Shown here: piece after piece, positions 1-12,470 of the stretch
Position numbering within the stretch: position 1 is the stretch's first letter
How the letters are laid out: each line of letters opens with the position of its first letter
NCBI GenBank assembly: GCA_000697335.1
Contig: JNEM01013132.1
Span: forward strand, 1-33,079
DNA length: 33,079 nucleotides
Reading direction: 5' to 3'
Origin: Conidiobolus incongruus B7586
Lineage: Eukaryota; Entomophthoromycota; Entomophthoromycetes; Entomophthorales; Conidiobolaceae
The notes under the pieces: model-generated
The model's database searches: none
What the model was told of the DNA's origin: nothing
What the model saw: only the letters and a program-made list of their open reading frames with translations
Position numbers and translations under genes: made by a program

Positions 1-1462
1 ACTATATTACTTTATAAAATATTAATCTATTGTGTTAAATAAAATAACTATATTATAGGTATCAAAAGCTTACCAAAGATATGGCAAAAAGATATTAATA
101 ATAAAATAGAGTATTAATTTCAAACTATATATTAATTTTTATAAATCATATATTTATATTATATCTATATTTTTATTTTAGGACTATTCTATTATTTAAT
201 TCTGTTATTAATAAATATTTTTATGAAATTAATATTTGGTTTTATAGCTGTATATATATTAATATAGATAGTGACTTATAATGAATATATCAATTTTGCA
301 AATCTGGCATATATAGTAATCACATCGATAGTATTCTATAATTTTTAATTATTTTAGTATTTTATATTATCATCATGAATTAAATATAATTAGGTTTAAC
401 CCTAGTGTTTCTTTCATAAATTACTATCATTTGGATATTACTAAATGTTATGCTGATATTGAAATAATATAAATTACTATTAAAATATGATATTAAAAAA
501 AGATCTAATTTGTATATTACTATTAATGCTAAAATTGTCTTACTTTTATTTATTTAAATTTCGAAATTAAATACATAAATAAGTTTATTTGTGGAAAATT
601 TTTAATTTTATCTTTAACGAAACTTATAAAATATTGTCAAAGAATATCTAAATATATATTCATATATTGGTTGAATCGATAAAAGAAATAAATTCTAAGA
701 TGAAATATCACTTGTAAAAAAATATTACATTATCATATTGAAAGAAAACAGTTAATGAAATATATTCAACTGGCTATTAATTTAAAAATAATATATCAAA
801 ATCAACTTTTTCATGTAAAATAAGTATAAAAATTAAAATTAAATCTATTGAAATTATAAATAGTTTTTAAATGTAAAAGATTAAATAATATGGTCAAAAT
901 CTTAATATTTACTTTTATAGTGCAATTTATATTAAAAATCACTATTTATGTATATTAAAATTAAAAATTAGGTATATTCTAAAAATATTGAATTAAGTAT
1001 ATTGATCATTTATATTATTTTTAGTTTACTTTTTTGATGAAATTTTAAAAATTACTCTCTTTAAATATAATTTATTTTAATAATTGAATATTAATTATAG
1101 CTCATACGAGATATAGTTTTAATATCAAATCCAAATATTTTTTTCATAACATTTGATTATATTTTATATTAATATTATTGAGGTATTTAAAATCAACATA
1201 TTTGGTTCTAAATAACTTAATTTAGAAAACATTCTACTTATTACACTCTCCTTTTTAACTAATTTTTAATTTATTAATCTTGTTTAAATTACTGTATTTG
1301 TTCATGATAAGTTATTGATCATCATATTTCATAATAATATAAATATCATCTTAAAAGTCCAATTATATTGAAAAAATTGATAAAGTTGTATTATTAATAA
1401 TAAGTTAATTGTCTGAAATAGAGTGTAAATAGATTTACTGATATATTCTCATAAATAAAATT

Positions 1463-1505
1463 AATTAAATTTTTAATTATTTTAAAAAATTAAAAAATTT
1501 TAATT
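1463..1505. repeat. Near-palindromic AT block
   Basis: The 43-base stretch reads almost the same on both strands and could fold into a long A/T-only hairpin. In DNA this AT-rich, such palindromes can arise by chance, so no function is assigned. Confidence 0.3.
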
Positions 1506-3324
1506 ATCAGGATATAATTAGTATTTTCAAATGCTGTTATATATATAATACCAATTAGCATATTATATAATGTGATTTTTAATAAAATATAGTTTTTTCC
1601 TTACATCATTCCTATCATTAATCTTTTTATGAATTGAATTAAAATAATAGGAACCAGAATTCTCGTTTTATTAAATAATTGATTATTGATGAATTTATAC
1701 AGATTGTGAATTATTTATGAAATTTATGTTAATATTTGATCATCATATATCCGTTTCACATAAATATATTTTAAATTGAATATAAGAATTGATGCAAATT
1801 AATGACATTGTTTAGTATAAATTGAAAATTATACTTAAGAATTTAGTAGAAAATTAAATTATTCTGAATATAAAATTGAATAATTTACCTTGTAATTAAT
1901 TCAAATATAAGAAAATTTCAAAATTCTAAAAAATTAATATAATAAAAACAACTTAGTTATATAATTCATATATAATCGAAAAAAGTAATATAGACAGGTG
2001 ATTTTGATTTTATATTCGGGTGGGTATAAAATAATATTGGGTGATATTAATAGATTATGTCATAACTCAATTATAAGTAACAGTACAATATACCAAATAA
2101 TATCAATTTAGAAAACAAATTGAGTTTGAAATTGTTATGGGGGTGCTTTATTGTTTAATGCTTTGCATGGGACCAGATTTAGAGTGAATTACAATTACAA
2201 AAATTTAGATCAGTTACTGCAAATGTTAATAAAATTTAAAATATATTTTGTTTTAGCTTGGACTAACAGATATTTCAACATCTACAAGATATCATTACTA
2301 TATATTAAGATAATTATTTGATATTAAAAATTAAATCAAAATTGATAAAGTAGTTATTCATGTATATAACATTGTCATCGGAAATTTTTTTCCAAAAATG
2401 GTTGTTTTTACAAATAATAAGTTAATTTTAAAGAATTTTAATATTTTGATTGACTATTTGGATTATTTAATAGAGAATAATTGAATAAATATAATTAGAA
2501 CTATACATGTATGTTATATAAATATGATTCTACTGCAAATCAATAGTGTTTCAATAAGGTTCAACCTGAGATTTTTTAAATTTGCTATTATACTCATTTA
2601 TAATTAAAATATTAAAACTAATTAAGTACTTTAAATATTCATAGATAGCTTGTAATTGTATTGTAATTATTGGTTATATCATTGTCATACAATAACATAC
2701 CTATTATATATTATAATGACATAATCAAAATTTAAAGGGGGATATATGAATATCATTTACTATTACCATGGAATTGAAGAAATGGGAAATTTTTTAATTT
2801 CCGATTTTTCAAACATATTATTAGTTTCAAATAAGCAAATATATACAAAACAAATAGGAAAATAAATAGTTTTGAATAATTTTATATTATATATTTATTT
2901 TTACTTTGTATATATTAAAATGTTTATTTTTTTTCAATCGCAAAAAATTCCCATTATTTAAATTACAAAGTAATATTTACACATGGTAATATTCATAAAT
3001 CATCTCATTAATATCCCTTACTCATTGATTGAATTATACAACTTTTCGCATTTTGGTCTGATAAATGAAAAAGAAATAATTCAATTTAGTTAAAACTCAA
3101 ATAAGGATGTATATTTGCGGTTCGGAATAAAATTAGAAATAATATGTACATATTAAATATTTAGGAGTTTGAATTTAATAATATTAAATTTGATAATCCG
3201 GAATCTTTAATTATTATATATAAAATATATTTCACAAGGTAATATTTGTTTGGAATTGTTAGAATTATAAAATCATTTTTAATTTATGAATATAAATATA
3301 TTGAATGAATAAAAGTAAAAAGTG

Positions 3325-3328
<4 letters not shown>

Positions 3329-3357
<29 letters not shown>
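3329..3357. repeat. (TA)n microsatellite
   Basis: About 14 uninterrupted TA dinucleotides. Confidence 0.9.
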
Positions 3358-3360
<3 letters not shown>

Positions 3361-4767
3361 ATATAGGAAATACTACAATTCATTTATGTTTGATAATAAT
3401 GATTTAAACTCATTAGTTGTTTTTAAACTGAATTGAAAAGATATTTATAAATAACATGATCAGGTTGAATCATAAGGAGAAAATAATTAATTAGAGTAAA
3501 TCTTTAATATAATATTATAAATAAATTTTTACTAAAATACCACTTCCTTAGTAATTTTGTTCAGATTATATAGGAGTTTCTTTTTATTAAGTAATATAAT
3601 CAAAAATAAATATCTTATACTTCAATATGGTTAAATATTAGATTCCGATTATTACAAATATAATGATGCATTTAATATTTATATATTATATCCGATATTA
3701 TTAACTCTTCTTTTCAATTAAGAGAATAATGAGAATTAGTCACCAAGGCAAATAATACTGATAACGCTGAATAGACACTTAGTATGATGAATAAATATAT
3801 AATATTTTAAAGAACCTTGATATTAAAAATAGTATTGATTATATTCTCATCATTTTTGATATTATTCAAGCGTACATTATAAATAAATGGAGTTCACTTT
3901 TTAATAAAAATTGTTTTCAATAAATATTATAAAATTAAATATATAAATATATCATTAAGTACTATTATGAAATTTAGCATTAATTATATATAACTAATAC
4001 AGAATAAATTTTCATTACTAAACTATAATATAGTCATATAACTTATTCTACATATAGATTTCATTTCATAAAAATATTAAATTCTATAATCAATTGATAG
4101 AAATCTCTATATCTTAGAACTTTTTATGTTGAGAAATATGGATATTTAAATATATATATAATTACAAATTTAAAATTTCACTGTAAATATCAACAAAAAG
4201 CTTTTTTCCAAAGAGAATTCTAATATAGTTTGCTATATATAAATCATAATAGTTTAGAAACTGTATAATAAATATGTTTCTCACTATCAATAGCTCTTTA
4301 CAATTTTTTATATATCGTTCTAATAAATAAAATGTATTTCGTTTTGTAGATAATTAAATTTTAATATTTCACAAACTATTTGAATAAATTTATTAAAATG
4401 AGTTTTCTTGGAAGTTTAATTTTTAAGTGCCTATAGCATTTATGATCGTATAAATTATCTCTGGTGGTTATAACGGATATGATAACTTTTTTATATTTAT
4501 TTCTATTTACTATAACTTTTATATATAAATTTTTATATATTTTTACAAATATTATTCGAAATAGTAAATAACTTTATATTAAAAGTATAATTTGGAAATG
4601 ATTATACTTAATAAAATATTATAAAACTTGTTATTAAATGATTTGGTTTTAAATATTAAAATGACTATGCACCATTATAAATCATAATAATAATCATTAT
4701 TGATTATTAAAATACTTATTCGAATTTATAGGGAAATTATTTTATTTTAATATATTCTTTATTATTT

Positions 4768-4985
4768 TAGTAAAGAATTATAAAATTATTAATACAGAGA
4801 TCTTGCTATATACTATTTGTTAATAAGCTTGATTAAATTATAATTATTTAATTTTTATTATAACCATTTGTTAAATTATATTGATTTAGATATTATTAAT
4901 CAAGCTAATTGTAGATTGTAGTGTATATAGTAATCTTGTATAACTAATATTATAATGATTTGATATCTCTTTAGTTAAATTAAAT
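4768..4985. repeat. MITE-like imperfect inverted repeat
   Basis: The two halves are imperfect reverse complements. AGCTTGATTAA at 4826-4836 pairs exactly with 4896-4906, and CTATATAC at 4806-4813 pairs with GTATATAG at 4923-4930. Weaker similarity continues outward to TTTAGTAAAG-like and TTTAACTAAAG-like ends. The size of about 200 bp and the fold-back form suit a non-autonomous DNA element, but no clear target duplication was found and the edges are approximate. Confidence 0.35.
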
Positions 4986-5499
4986 GGCTGCTTTTCAATA
5001 TATCGTTTAAATTTTTAATAATCGAAAATAGTAGTAAAAATTAACTTTCTAGATTTTAGTAATTTTGGATAATTTTCCTTGAAGATATAAAATAAGAACA
5101 AAAAAACAAAGTAATTCTGGAAAGAATATTATCTCTAAATTACTTGAAAATTTTAAATAATTTTAGATTTTGTGATTGAGTTTTAATAATACAATAAAGG
5201 AGTTTTGATGATCATTATTTGGTTGATATGTGTTTAATTTAATATTAAATTATTAAAAAATCTTTATTTATACTATAATTTGTTCTATTTAATTGGTATA
5301 TATTCAATTATGTGAAACTGACAATATATTAAAAAATCGCCAATTCAATATTTGCCATTCCTTAAAATACCATTAATATTAAAGCAATTATTCAATTTTG
5401 TATATTTTATTAAATAAATTGACTGGTAGAGAGTTTGCAATTTATCATTGATGTTTTGTTGTAAACCAACTAAAGTGAATAATGAAATATGTACTAGTA

Positions 5500-6006
5500 T
5501 TATAGTTGAAGGATACTGTCAACGGATGGGAGAGCAGTTTCTTCAGAGGAAGTAAGGATATAATCAATTGACATTCGTCGAATTGGGTCGGGATTAAATG
5601 GTTGAGATTCGCTCTCGCTCGTTTCAATATCACCTTCAGATCGATATGTAGTCTGTTGAAAATGAGATGTTCTTTTTTGGCACTTAATGCTCTTCTTGTG
5701 ATTGTCTAAAATATCTTTTCGGCTAAAACTTTTGTTACAAATATAACATGAGTAAGATTTAACTCCTGTATGTATTCGTAGATGTCTTATTAATGAATTT
5801 TTCCGACTAAAACTTTTCCCACATATGTTACAAGCGAAGCGATACGTATCCATTGATTTTGTATTTAGTTTCGCTGTAGATAGCCTAGTTTGTAATAGGC
5901 TAGGCTGTTGTAATTGATTTATCGACGGTAATATCAAGTCGAAACTTTGCAAGCTATTATCATCGGTGCTAAAGTTCACGTTTGTAAATTGATAGTTTTC
6001 AGACAT
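5500..6006 (-). CDS. Two-finger C2H2/C2HC zinc-finger protein (family member A)
   Basis: This is a 168-residue protein, probably a nuclear DNA-binding regulator. Seen: an N-terminal LPSINQL motif (residues 26-32); a classical C2H2 finger (C59, C62, H75, H79); the linker HTGVKSY; then a C2HC finger (C87, C90, H103, C109) whose last ligand follows the histidine after five residues. A basic KKSIKCQKR patch follows, then an acidic/serine stretch and RRMSIDYIL at 143-151. The second-finger helix contains RKDIL. The start at 6006 has A at -3 and precedes the LPSI motif shared with the two paralogs at 21-27 kb; a Met at residue 52 would lose that motif. There is no intron and no neighbouring gene. 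It is the most divergent of the three and lacks the C-terminal K-W-x-P of the others. The family is clear; the biological role is unknown. Confidence 0.93.
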   Translation of the reverse strand: MSENYQFTNVNFSTDDNSLQSFDLILPSINQLQQPSLLQTRLSTAKLNTKSMDTYRFACNICGKSFSRKNSLIRHLRIHTGVKSYSCYICNKSFSRKDILDNHKKSIKCQKRTSHFQQTTYRSEGDIETSESESQPFNPDPIRRMSIDYILTSSEETALPSVDSILQL

Positions 6007-6057
6007 ATTATACTAAAATTAATTAAAAAGTTTAAAAGAAAATAATAAAGTATAAGG

Positions 6058-6065
6058 TTTTTATA
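6058..6065 (-). promoter_or_regulatory. Possible TATA box of gene A
   Basis: TATAAAAA on the minus strand lies about 55 bases before the ATG at 6006 and is followed by pyrimidine-containing leader. In DNA this AT-rich the match is weak evidence by itself; position is the main argument. Confidence 0.35.
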
Positions 6066-6894
6066 GTGAAGAGTTATAAAATTTTTCCATAATTTTTATT
6101 ATTTACTCCTTTATATACCTCAAATTATTTGTTATTTTCAGATCAAATTCCAATTTATGTAATTTGTCAAATATAATTAAGTTTATTCAGTCATATTTTT
6201 TTACATTTTTTTTATTAAAATCCCTGAAACTATTACCTTTTGCTTGATTTATTTGAGTAAATATTCTGATCTCAAATAAAGTTAAATAGTTGAATAGAAT
6301 TACAATTAAAGTTATATTCAAAACTAAATATTCTCTATTAATAACGTATGTTGTTTTTCTAAAAAAAATATAATTAAACATTAAATAAAACTTCTTTTTT
6401 GGTTATAATCTGTGCATTAGTCTTTAGAGTAGGAGGACGTGATATTACTACTTCCAGCCACTTAGTATATTTATTATTATAATATAAATCTGCGACTAAC
6501 TTTAATTAGGAATTTAATACTCCTTACAATCGATTACCCCGTTTAATTTTTGAATATGGGAATACTAAAGAAGTTTGATATAAGTACATGTATTATTGAT
6601 CAATAACCTGTATAATATATTATTTTATTTTTTTTGAAATAGTACAGTATAAAATAACATAAAATCAAATGATCATTATAGCTATTATAGAACAAACCTG
6701 TTTTAAATCTTTTTTTGGTTGAAGTGTTAAATTGAACCTGAATATGAATATAGGTGCCCACTTATCAAATATCTCGACCTCAAAACTCTTTCTTATTAAT
6801 ATGAAAAATACCATAGTATAGTTTTTGATAATATGTAATAATGATATAATCAAAAATCACAAACTTTAGTGTAATAGGTAATAATTTTGAAGGT

Positions 6895-6923
6895 TATATT
6901 GAATATTTAAAACATTCAATATA
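6895..6923. repeat. Small perfect inverted repeat
   Basis: Ten-base arms TATATTGAAT and ATTCAATATA are separated by nine bases. It could form a hairpin; no other evidence of function. Confidence 0.4.
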
Positions 6924-7011
6924 AAATATATTTTGGTTAATTTATAGTAATTATTAACTAACAAATTTTGGTTTGGGAATTTTAATCAAAGGTATATTTA
7001 GCTTTTAAATG

Positions 7012-7111
7012 ATGAAATAGTATTAGTAGGAGTATAATTTAATATTGTAAACCAAATCTATATACATTATTTCAAAATGAAATAGCATAACTAAGAGTAT
7101 AAAATATAATA
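7012..7111. repeat. Two-copy direct repeat, about 65-bp spacing
   Basis: ATGAAATAG followed by a GAGTATAA-like block occurs at about 7012-7046 and again at about 7077-7111 in the same direction. Over about 35 bases most positions agree. It looks like an old tandem duplication. Confidence 0.4.
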
Positions 7112-7560
7112 AATTAGTTATATAAAATGGATGGTAAAAGCCTTTATATTTAATATCTGGGATATAGTTAGTGAAGATAATATCTTTCCATTATCATATA
7201 TATTTTACCATTTAATATTAACATAGTATATGCTATCTCCAAATTTATTAATAATTTATAATTAATGCATAATTTTAAAAAGGTATTTCCGAAACCTGTG
7301 ATTATATATATTTCAGATTAAATATATTATATTAATAAAATGAAAATGTGCAATCAAATAAACAATATATAATTTTATATATGATAATTTGTAATATCCT
7401 TAAATCAGAAAATCAGAAGGTATGAATATTGATTCATAATATATGACATTGAAACCAAAGCAATAGGTTTTGGTCTTTTATTAACTAATTTACAAACTCA
7501 CACCACATCAGGAATAATTTTACAAAAATAATAATATAGTAATGGTATATATTTTTGAAC

Positions 7561-7580
7561 ATATATATATATATATATAT
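7561..7580. repeat. (AT)10 microsatellite
   Basis: Ten uninterrupted AT dinucleotides. Confidence 0.9.
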
Positions 7581-10051
7581 TATCTAGAAAATATAAAATT
7601 TAAAATAATAGAATGTGTACTAATATACTCTATTAAATAACGTATTTCGATTTAACAATAAATGGAATAATTTTATCAAATGAAAAATATTTTTAAAATG
7701 TTATCTTTTCATTTACTAAACAATATTTATTACTATTTTTCATAATATCAAGTTATTTCTTAATACTACAAGAAAAAAATTGAATAATTATAATATTCGC
7801 TTTTATATACCATTAATCATTTTTATTTATTATGTTAAATGATTTAGGCTTCAATTATCCAATGTATTATAATATACAGTATTTAAATCATTTATGAAAT
7901 ATATATAATGTATGATCAGTATCTTGCTACTTTGGTATCAATTGATTTTTTAATTAAATAAAGCTTTTAATTCAAATATATTTGTGAATTAAAATCTACC
8001 CACTCAAAACAACTAATATCGAAAGTAACAAAAATTTATTCTAAATTTTTTTATATAAATATAAAAATATTTATATATTTTAAAAAACAGCACTCAAAAT
8101 TAGGTTCAACAAAAATAAAACAGAGATGTAAAAATAAGAAATTCATTACCTTATTTGCTCAATTAATAATTGAAATTTGAAACCCCTTTTAGTTGAGAGT
8201 TTCAAGCTGATATATCTAATTGAAATATATCAAATATCAATATCATTTTTCAAATAAGAATTTTAGAATTTGTACAACAGTACACTATAAATTATAATAT
8301 CATGGATTTATTTTCAATCAGGTATTTCAATATCTAACATGTGGGCTACTTTTTCTACTGGTTATTTTAACAATAATCAAGATTTATTTCATATTTCCTT
8401 TTCTTTCACATTTATTAATCCCTTTTAATGATTTACACAATTATGCAGTGATCGATTCATGAACCAAATTAAATATTTTTGGAAATTGATATAGAGGTAA
8501 ATTGAATACAGATATAAATTTATGTTATAGAGTGATTAAAATTTAAGTTGTTAAAATGTTAATATTACTAGCTTTTATAATAATGGGACATTTTGATTTT
8601 TCTATATATTCACAAATATCACAAAATGAATAAAATTTTTAATATTTTTGATTGAAATTTTCATTATTTAATATATTATTATTAATATTTTTATTTCAAT
8701 ATATAACTCATTAATAAAACAATCTATATTTATTCAAATTATTCCTAACTATTGTGCAAATACTAATTTTGTTAATATAAAGTAAATTCCAATATATATT
8801 TTTAATTCAGATTAAATTGATAGAGTTATGACACAAAGAGACAAATGATATGTTGAGTTGGGGAATAAATAACCTTTTCAATAAGTATATATTAAAGATA
8901 TACCTTACCAAGTTTTTCACCCACAACTTTCCTGTTTTTAACTCTCATAGATTCTAAATGATATTTGAATTTGATTGGTTTTTAAAAAATCTTTGTCCGC
9001 ACTTATTAAGATACGATAATTGTATTTTTAAAACAAAATATATATAAATATTTTTTGGTTAGTTAAATATTTATAAATTTAATAAATTGAGAGAGATATC
9101 CGAAGCATTAATTTTTTTAAGCATAATAATATTAATGAAACCAGTGTCTTTATAACAAGAATGAATGTTAAGTGAGATATTTCCAATATGAAAATTCTAT
9201 ATATAACAAAAGTGGAAATTTTCTCTGTGACATAATATTACCATTTATGAATATATATCTCTTATTATTTTTTAATATTAGTAAATTTTTAAAAGTTTTT
9301 CATAAAAACTTAAAAATATAACAGGCTAAATATATTTTGTTTGAAATGTTAGAAATAATTAAGTATATCCAATCATTCTTGGTAAGGATTTTTATAAATA
9401 TCAGAAAATATTTATTATTACATCAATTAATATGGAAAAACTTATCATGCAAATTTGTATATATAATAACACAAACTTATGCAATATTATTGGTTTCATG
9501 TCTCTACTACCTAATTAATCATTGTATCGAGGAGAAAAATCCCTTCAAATAATAAAATATTTGTATTGAGCAATTAGGAACCCCATTTATGTTATATATT
9601 ATATATTTAACAATGAATGGTTAAACAATCTTGATATTAATAGACATCACAAATTTGGAAATGTTCGGTAATAAAACAATATTTGTGAATAAATTGATAA
9701 ATATCAAATTGTTATGATATTGCACTTCAAGAATATTGGATTGAGTTTAAAATTTGATATTTCTAAGCAGAATAGCATTTGTAGTTTCTCTATAGTAGTA
9801 ATAAACTAACAAAGATTCTTTATAAGATAACATATAATTTATCATCAATATTATTAATTCGACTTTTTTTGAATTTATCATCAAAATATACTTAATCAAT
9901 TTTACTACAAATATGTATTCAATTAATTTGATTGCATTTAATGAATTTAAGTTTTCTAATCATTGATAATATACTGGCCAATAATATATCAAATTAATAT
10001 ATTCGATCATAATAGCCATATTTTATGAAAAATTCTATTTTCCCTTAAAAA

Positions 10052-10068
10052 TGTTCAAAATTTGAACA
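10052..10068. repeat. Short palindrome TGTTCAAA/TTTGAACA
   Basis: Eight-base perfect arms around one central base. It could be a dimeric protein site or chance. Confidence 0.35.
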
Positions 10069-10667
10069 GAAGGTTTATTCAAAAATATAGCAATTAACTA
10101 AGCTAAATGCTCAATAATATCGTTAATATTAAATACACAAATTAGTTTTATATGAAAGAATTTATTCAAATATATTTTCATTAGCTGTATCATTTGGAAA
10201 CCAAAGTATATTCCTACTAATATTATTTTGAAAATAATTACCCTTAAGGTATGAAAGGTCATATTTTGATTTTTTTTCGTTAAGTATTACTAAGGATATT
10301 TATCGCTATTTCTTACTAATTAAGTTTTATATTTATATTTAGTAACACAATAGTTGATTATCATGAAAATTAGGAAATCCCCGGAATCGAGAATAATTAA
10401 GGACTATAATACCAAATTGTAAATTACAGCGAACCAGGTTTTTTCATTATTGTATCTAACAAGTATTATTTATTCTCCTTAATTACTACAAATTTTTACA
10501 CAAAATTCAATGCCAAGTTAACTTGTAAAACTTGGATCACAAAAATTTTATAATGAGTAGTACGTAAATTCTGGTCAGAGCCAAATCTCTTTATCGAGAA
10601 TTATGAAATATAAGAGTAAAAACATCTCGAAAAAACATGAAATTTTATTATATCAAAGACGAATTCA

Positions 10668-10691
10668 ATTTTCTGAAATTCATCAGAAAAT
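10668..10691. repeat. Small perfect inverted repeat
   Basis: Arms ATTTTCTGA and TCAGAAAAT are separated by six bases. No gene is nearby, so a terminator role is not supported. Confidence 0.35.
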
Positions 10692-12434
10692 TTAAAAAAC
10701 TAAAATGAAAACTAGATTTGATTCTGCTCCAAGCACTATATATAAAAATCGTAATACTTCAAATAGATCTCATTTTTATCTCTCAATCCAGTATCATAAA
10801 CACCAAATATAATTGGTTTAATCACTCCTATCATATAAATGTTAATCAGCACTAGCAATTAATAAATGTCAGCCATATTGAAAAAATCTCATAATATATA
10901 TTAAATAAGTATATGAAGAAGTAAATAAAGGTAATTAAGATATTTAATAACTTGTTTCGAATTGAATAATTATACTTTTGATTTTATATATGTAACCAAA
11001 GTTATAGTTTAATGATTCAATTTATCCATAAAATATAACTTCATAATTATATTTTTAATCACATCCTTTAATATACTATTGATATGAATTTTTAAATATT
11101 CAATTTTGTAAACAATATTAATATTATTCTGTTTTATTAAAATTTAACGAGCGCTTTTGAATCAAATAAAGGATATTAACAATATTTCATTTGAATATAA
11201 TACGGTTAAAAATTAATTTATGATTAAAATATACAACAGTGTTAAACTCAAATGATATTTTTGTGAATCGAGTTATTCAATGTTAATTAAAGTGATAATA
11301 AATATAATTAAAATTATAACTTCAAATTATCATGCAACTGCTAAATAAACTTTTATTGCAAATCAATATTTTTTAATTATTTAGTGGACACTTTTATTTG
11401 AATATTTTATATCCCATTTGATAAATTATAGATAATAATACTAAAGAACAATGGACAACTAAATTTTATCAAACTATAACCTAAAAGCACGTTTATAAAC
11501 AGTAAACAAGAAATGACAATTATTATTGGTACTCATTGATGACAAATGCTATTAAGAACAACAATATTTTGGTATTTACATTCCACATAGTAATTAAATT
11601 TTTAAGGAGTTTCAGGGAATAAATTAAACATTGATTTCATACTATATTTGTAGATGGTAATTTACTTTATTAATTGGCCTAAGGTAGAAGGATTTTTCTC
11701 AATTTGTCTTAAATAGGTCCGAATTGTATTAGTGATACATGTTTACTTAATGTTTTACAGAATATTAAAACTTTATTAATAATTCAGATTATGTAATTTT
11801 AGATGTCAATAAAAAAACCTTGGTATCTAGTAAGATATGATATAATATGGATTTGTATTGATACAATTTTTAGTAATACATTCTGATTATGTTAATGGAA
11901 TACTCTTATTTTATAGCTTTAGTTAACAACATTTTAAATAAAAAACCGGGATTGTTATTTTGTTTTAATTATTAAATGTCTCAATTTTAAGTTATAAAAA
12001 TGCACATGATTGAAACTCTAAAGGCATTCCACTATTGGTTTTAGTATGGAATATTTTATTATCTGAAATGGGTATAGATGTAAATATATTTTCACTAGTA
12101 GCACAATATATTATTTCCAAATGTTTATTATCAATTTTAACTTCAAAATTGGTATTGAGAAGAATATCATAAACATAATATCAAATATTTCTTCTAAATA
12201 TATAATTTAATTATTTTGCACTGCTACCTTCAAATTGAATGTAATTGGTGTCAACCTCAGCAAAAAAATGAAACGTTATTAGTATATTTCAAATTATTTA
12301 TTGATCCCAAGTTTATTCTTATCCTTCAATATTCCGAAACATTGGTCACCAATATACATTCAGAGAAATTTATATAAATTGCAACTTTTTAAATAGTTTC
12401 ATATATAATATATTAAACACAAAGTGGTATATAG

Positions 12435-12438
<4 letters not shown>

Positions 12439-12468
<30 letters not shown>
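12439..12468. repeat. (TA)15 microsatellite
   Basis: Fifteen uninterrupted TA dinucleotides. Confidence 0.9.

Positions 12469-12470
<2 letters not shown>

Larger units (their letters stand above)
1..5499. other. AT-rich gene desert, left flank
   Basis: No coding region, tRNA or rRNA is supportable here. The stretch is A/T-dominated single-copy-looking DNA with a (TA)n run at 3329-3357, a near-palindromic A/T block at 1463-1505 and a MITE-like inverted repeat around 4768-4985. All reading frames are interrupted frequently on both strands. Confidence 0.7.

Noticed and set aside
390-410. Telomere-like TTTAACCCTAG
   Set aside because: A single partial unit with no tandem repetition.
5445-5633. 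62-codon open frame overlapping the end of gene A
   Set aside because: It is another frame of the same strand over the gene A coding region and has no independent motif.
9337-9552. 71-codon open frame, possibly a membrane peptide
   Set aside because: Hydrophobicity follows from AT-rich codons; there is no signal peptide pattern or compositional support.
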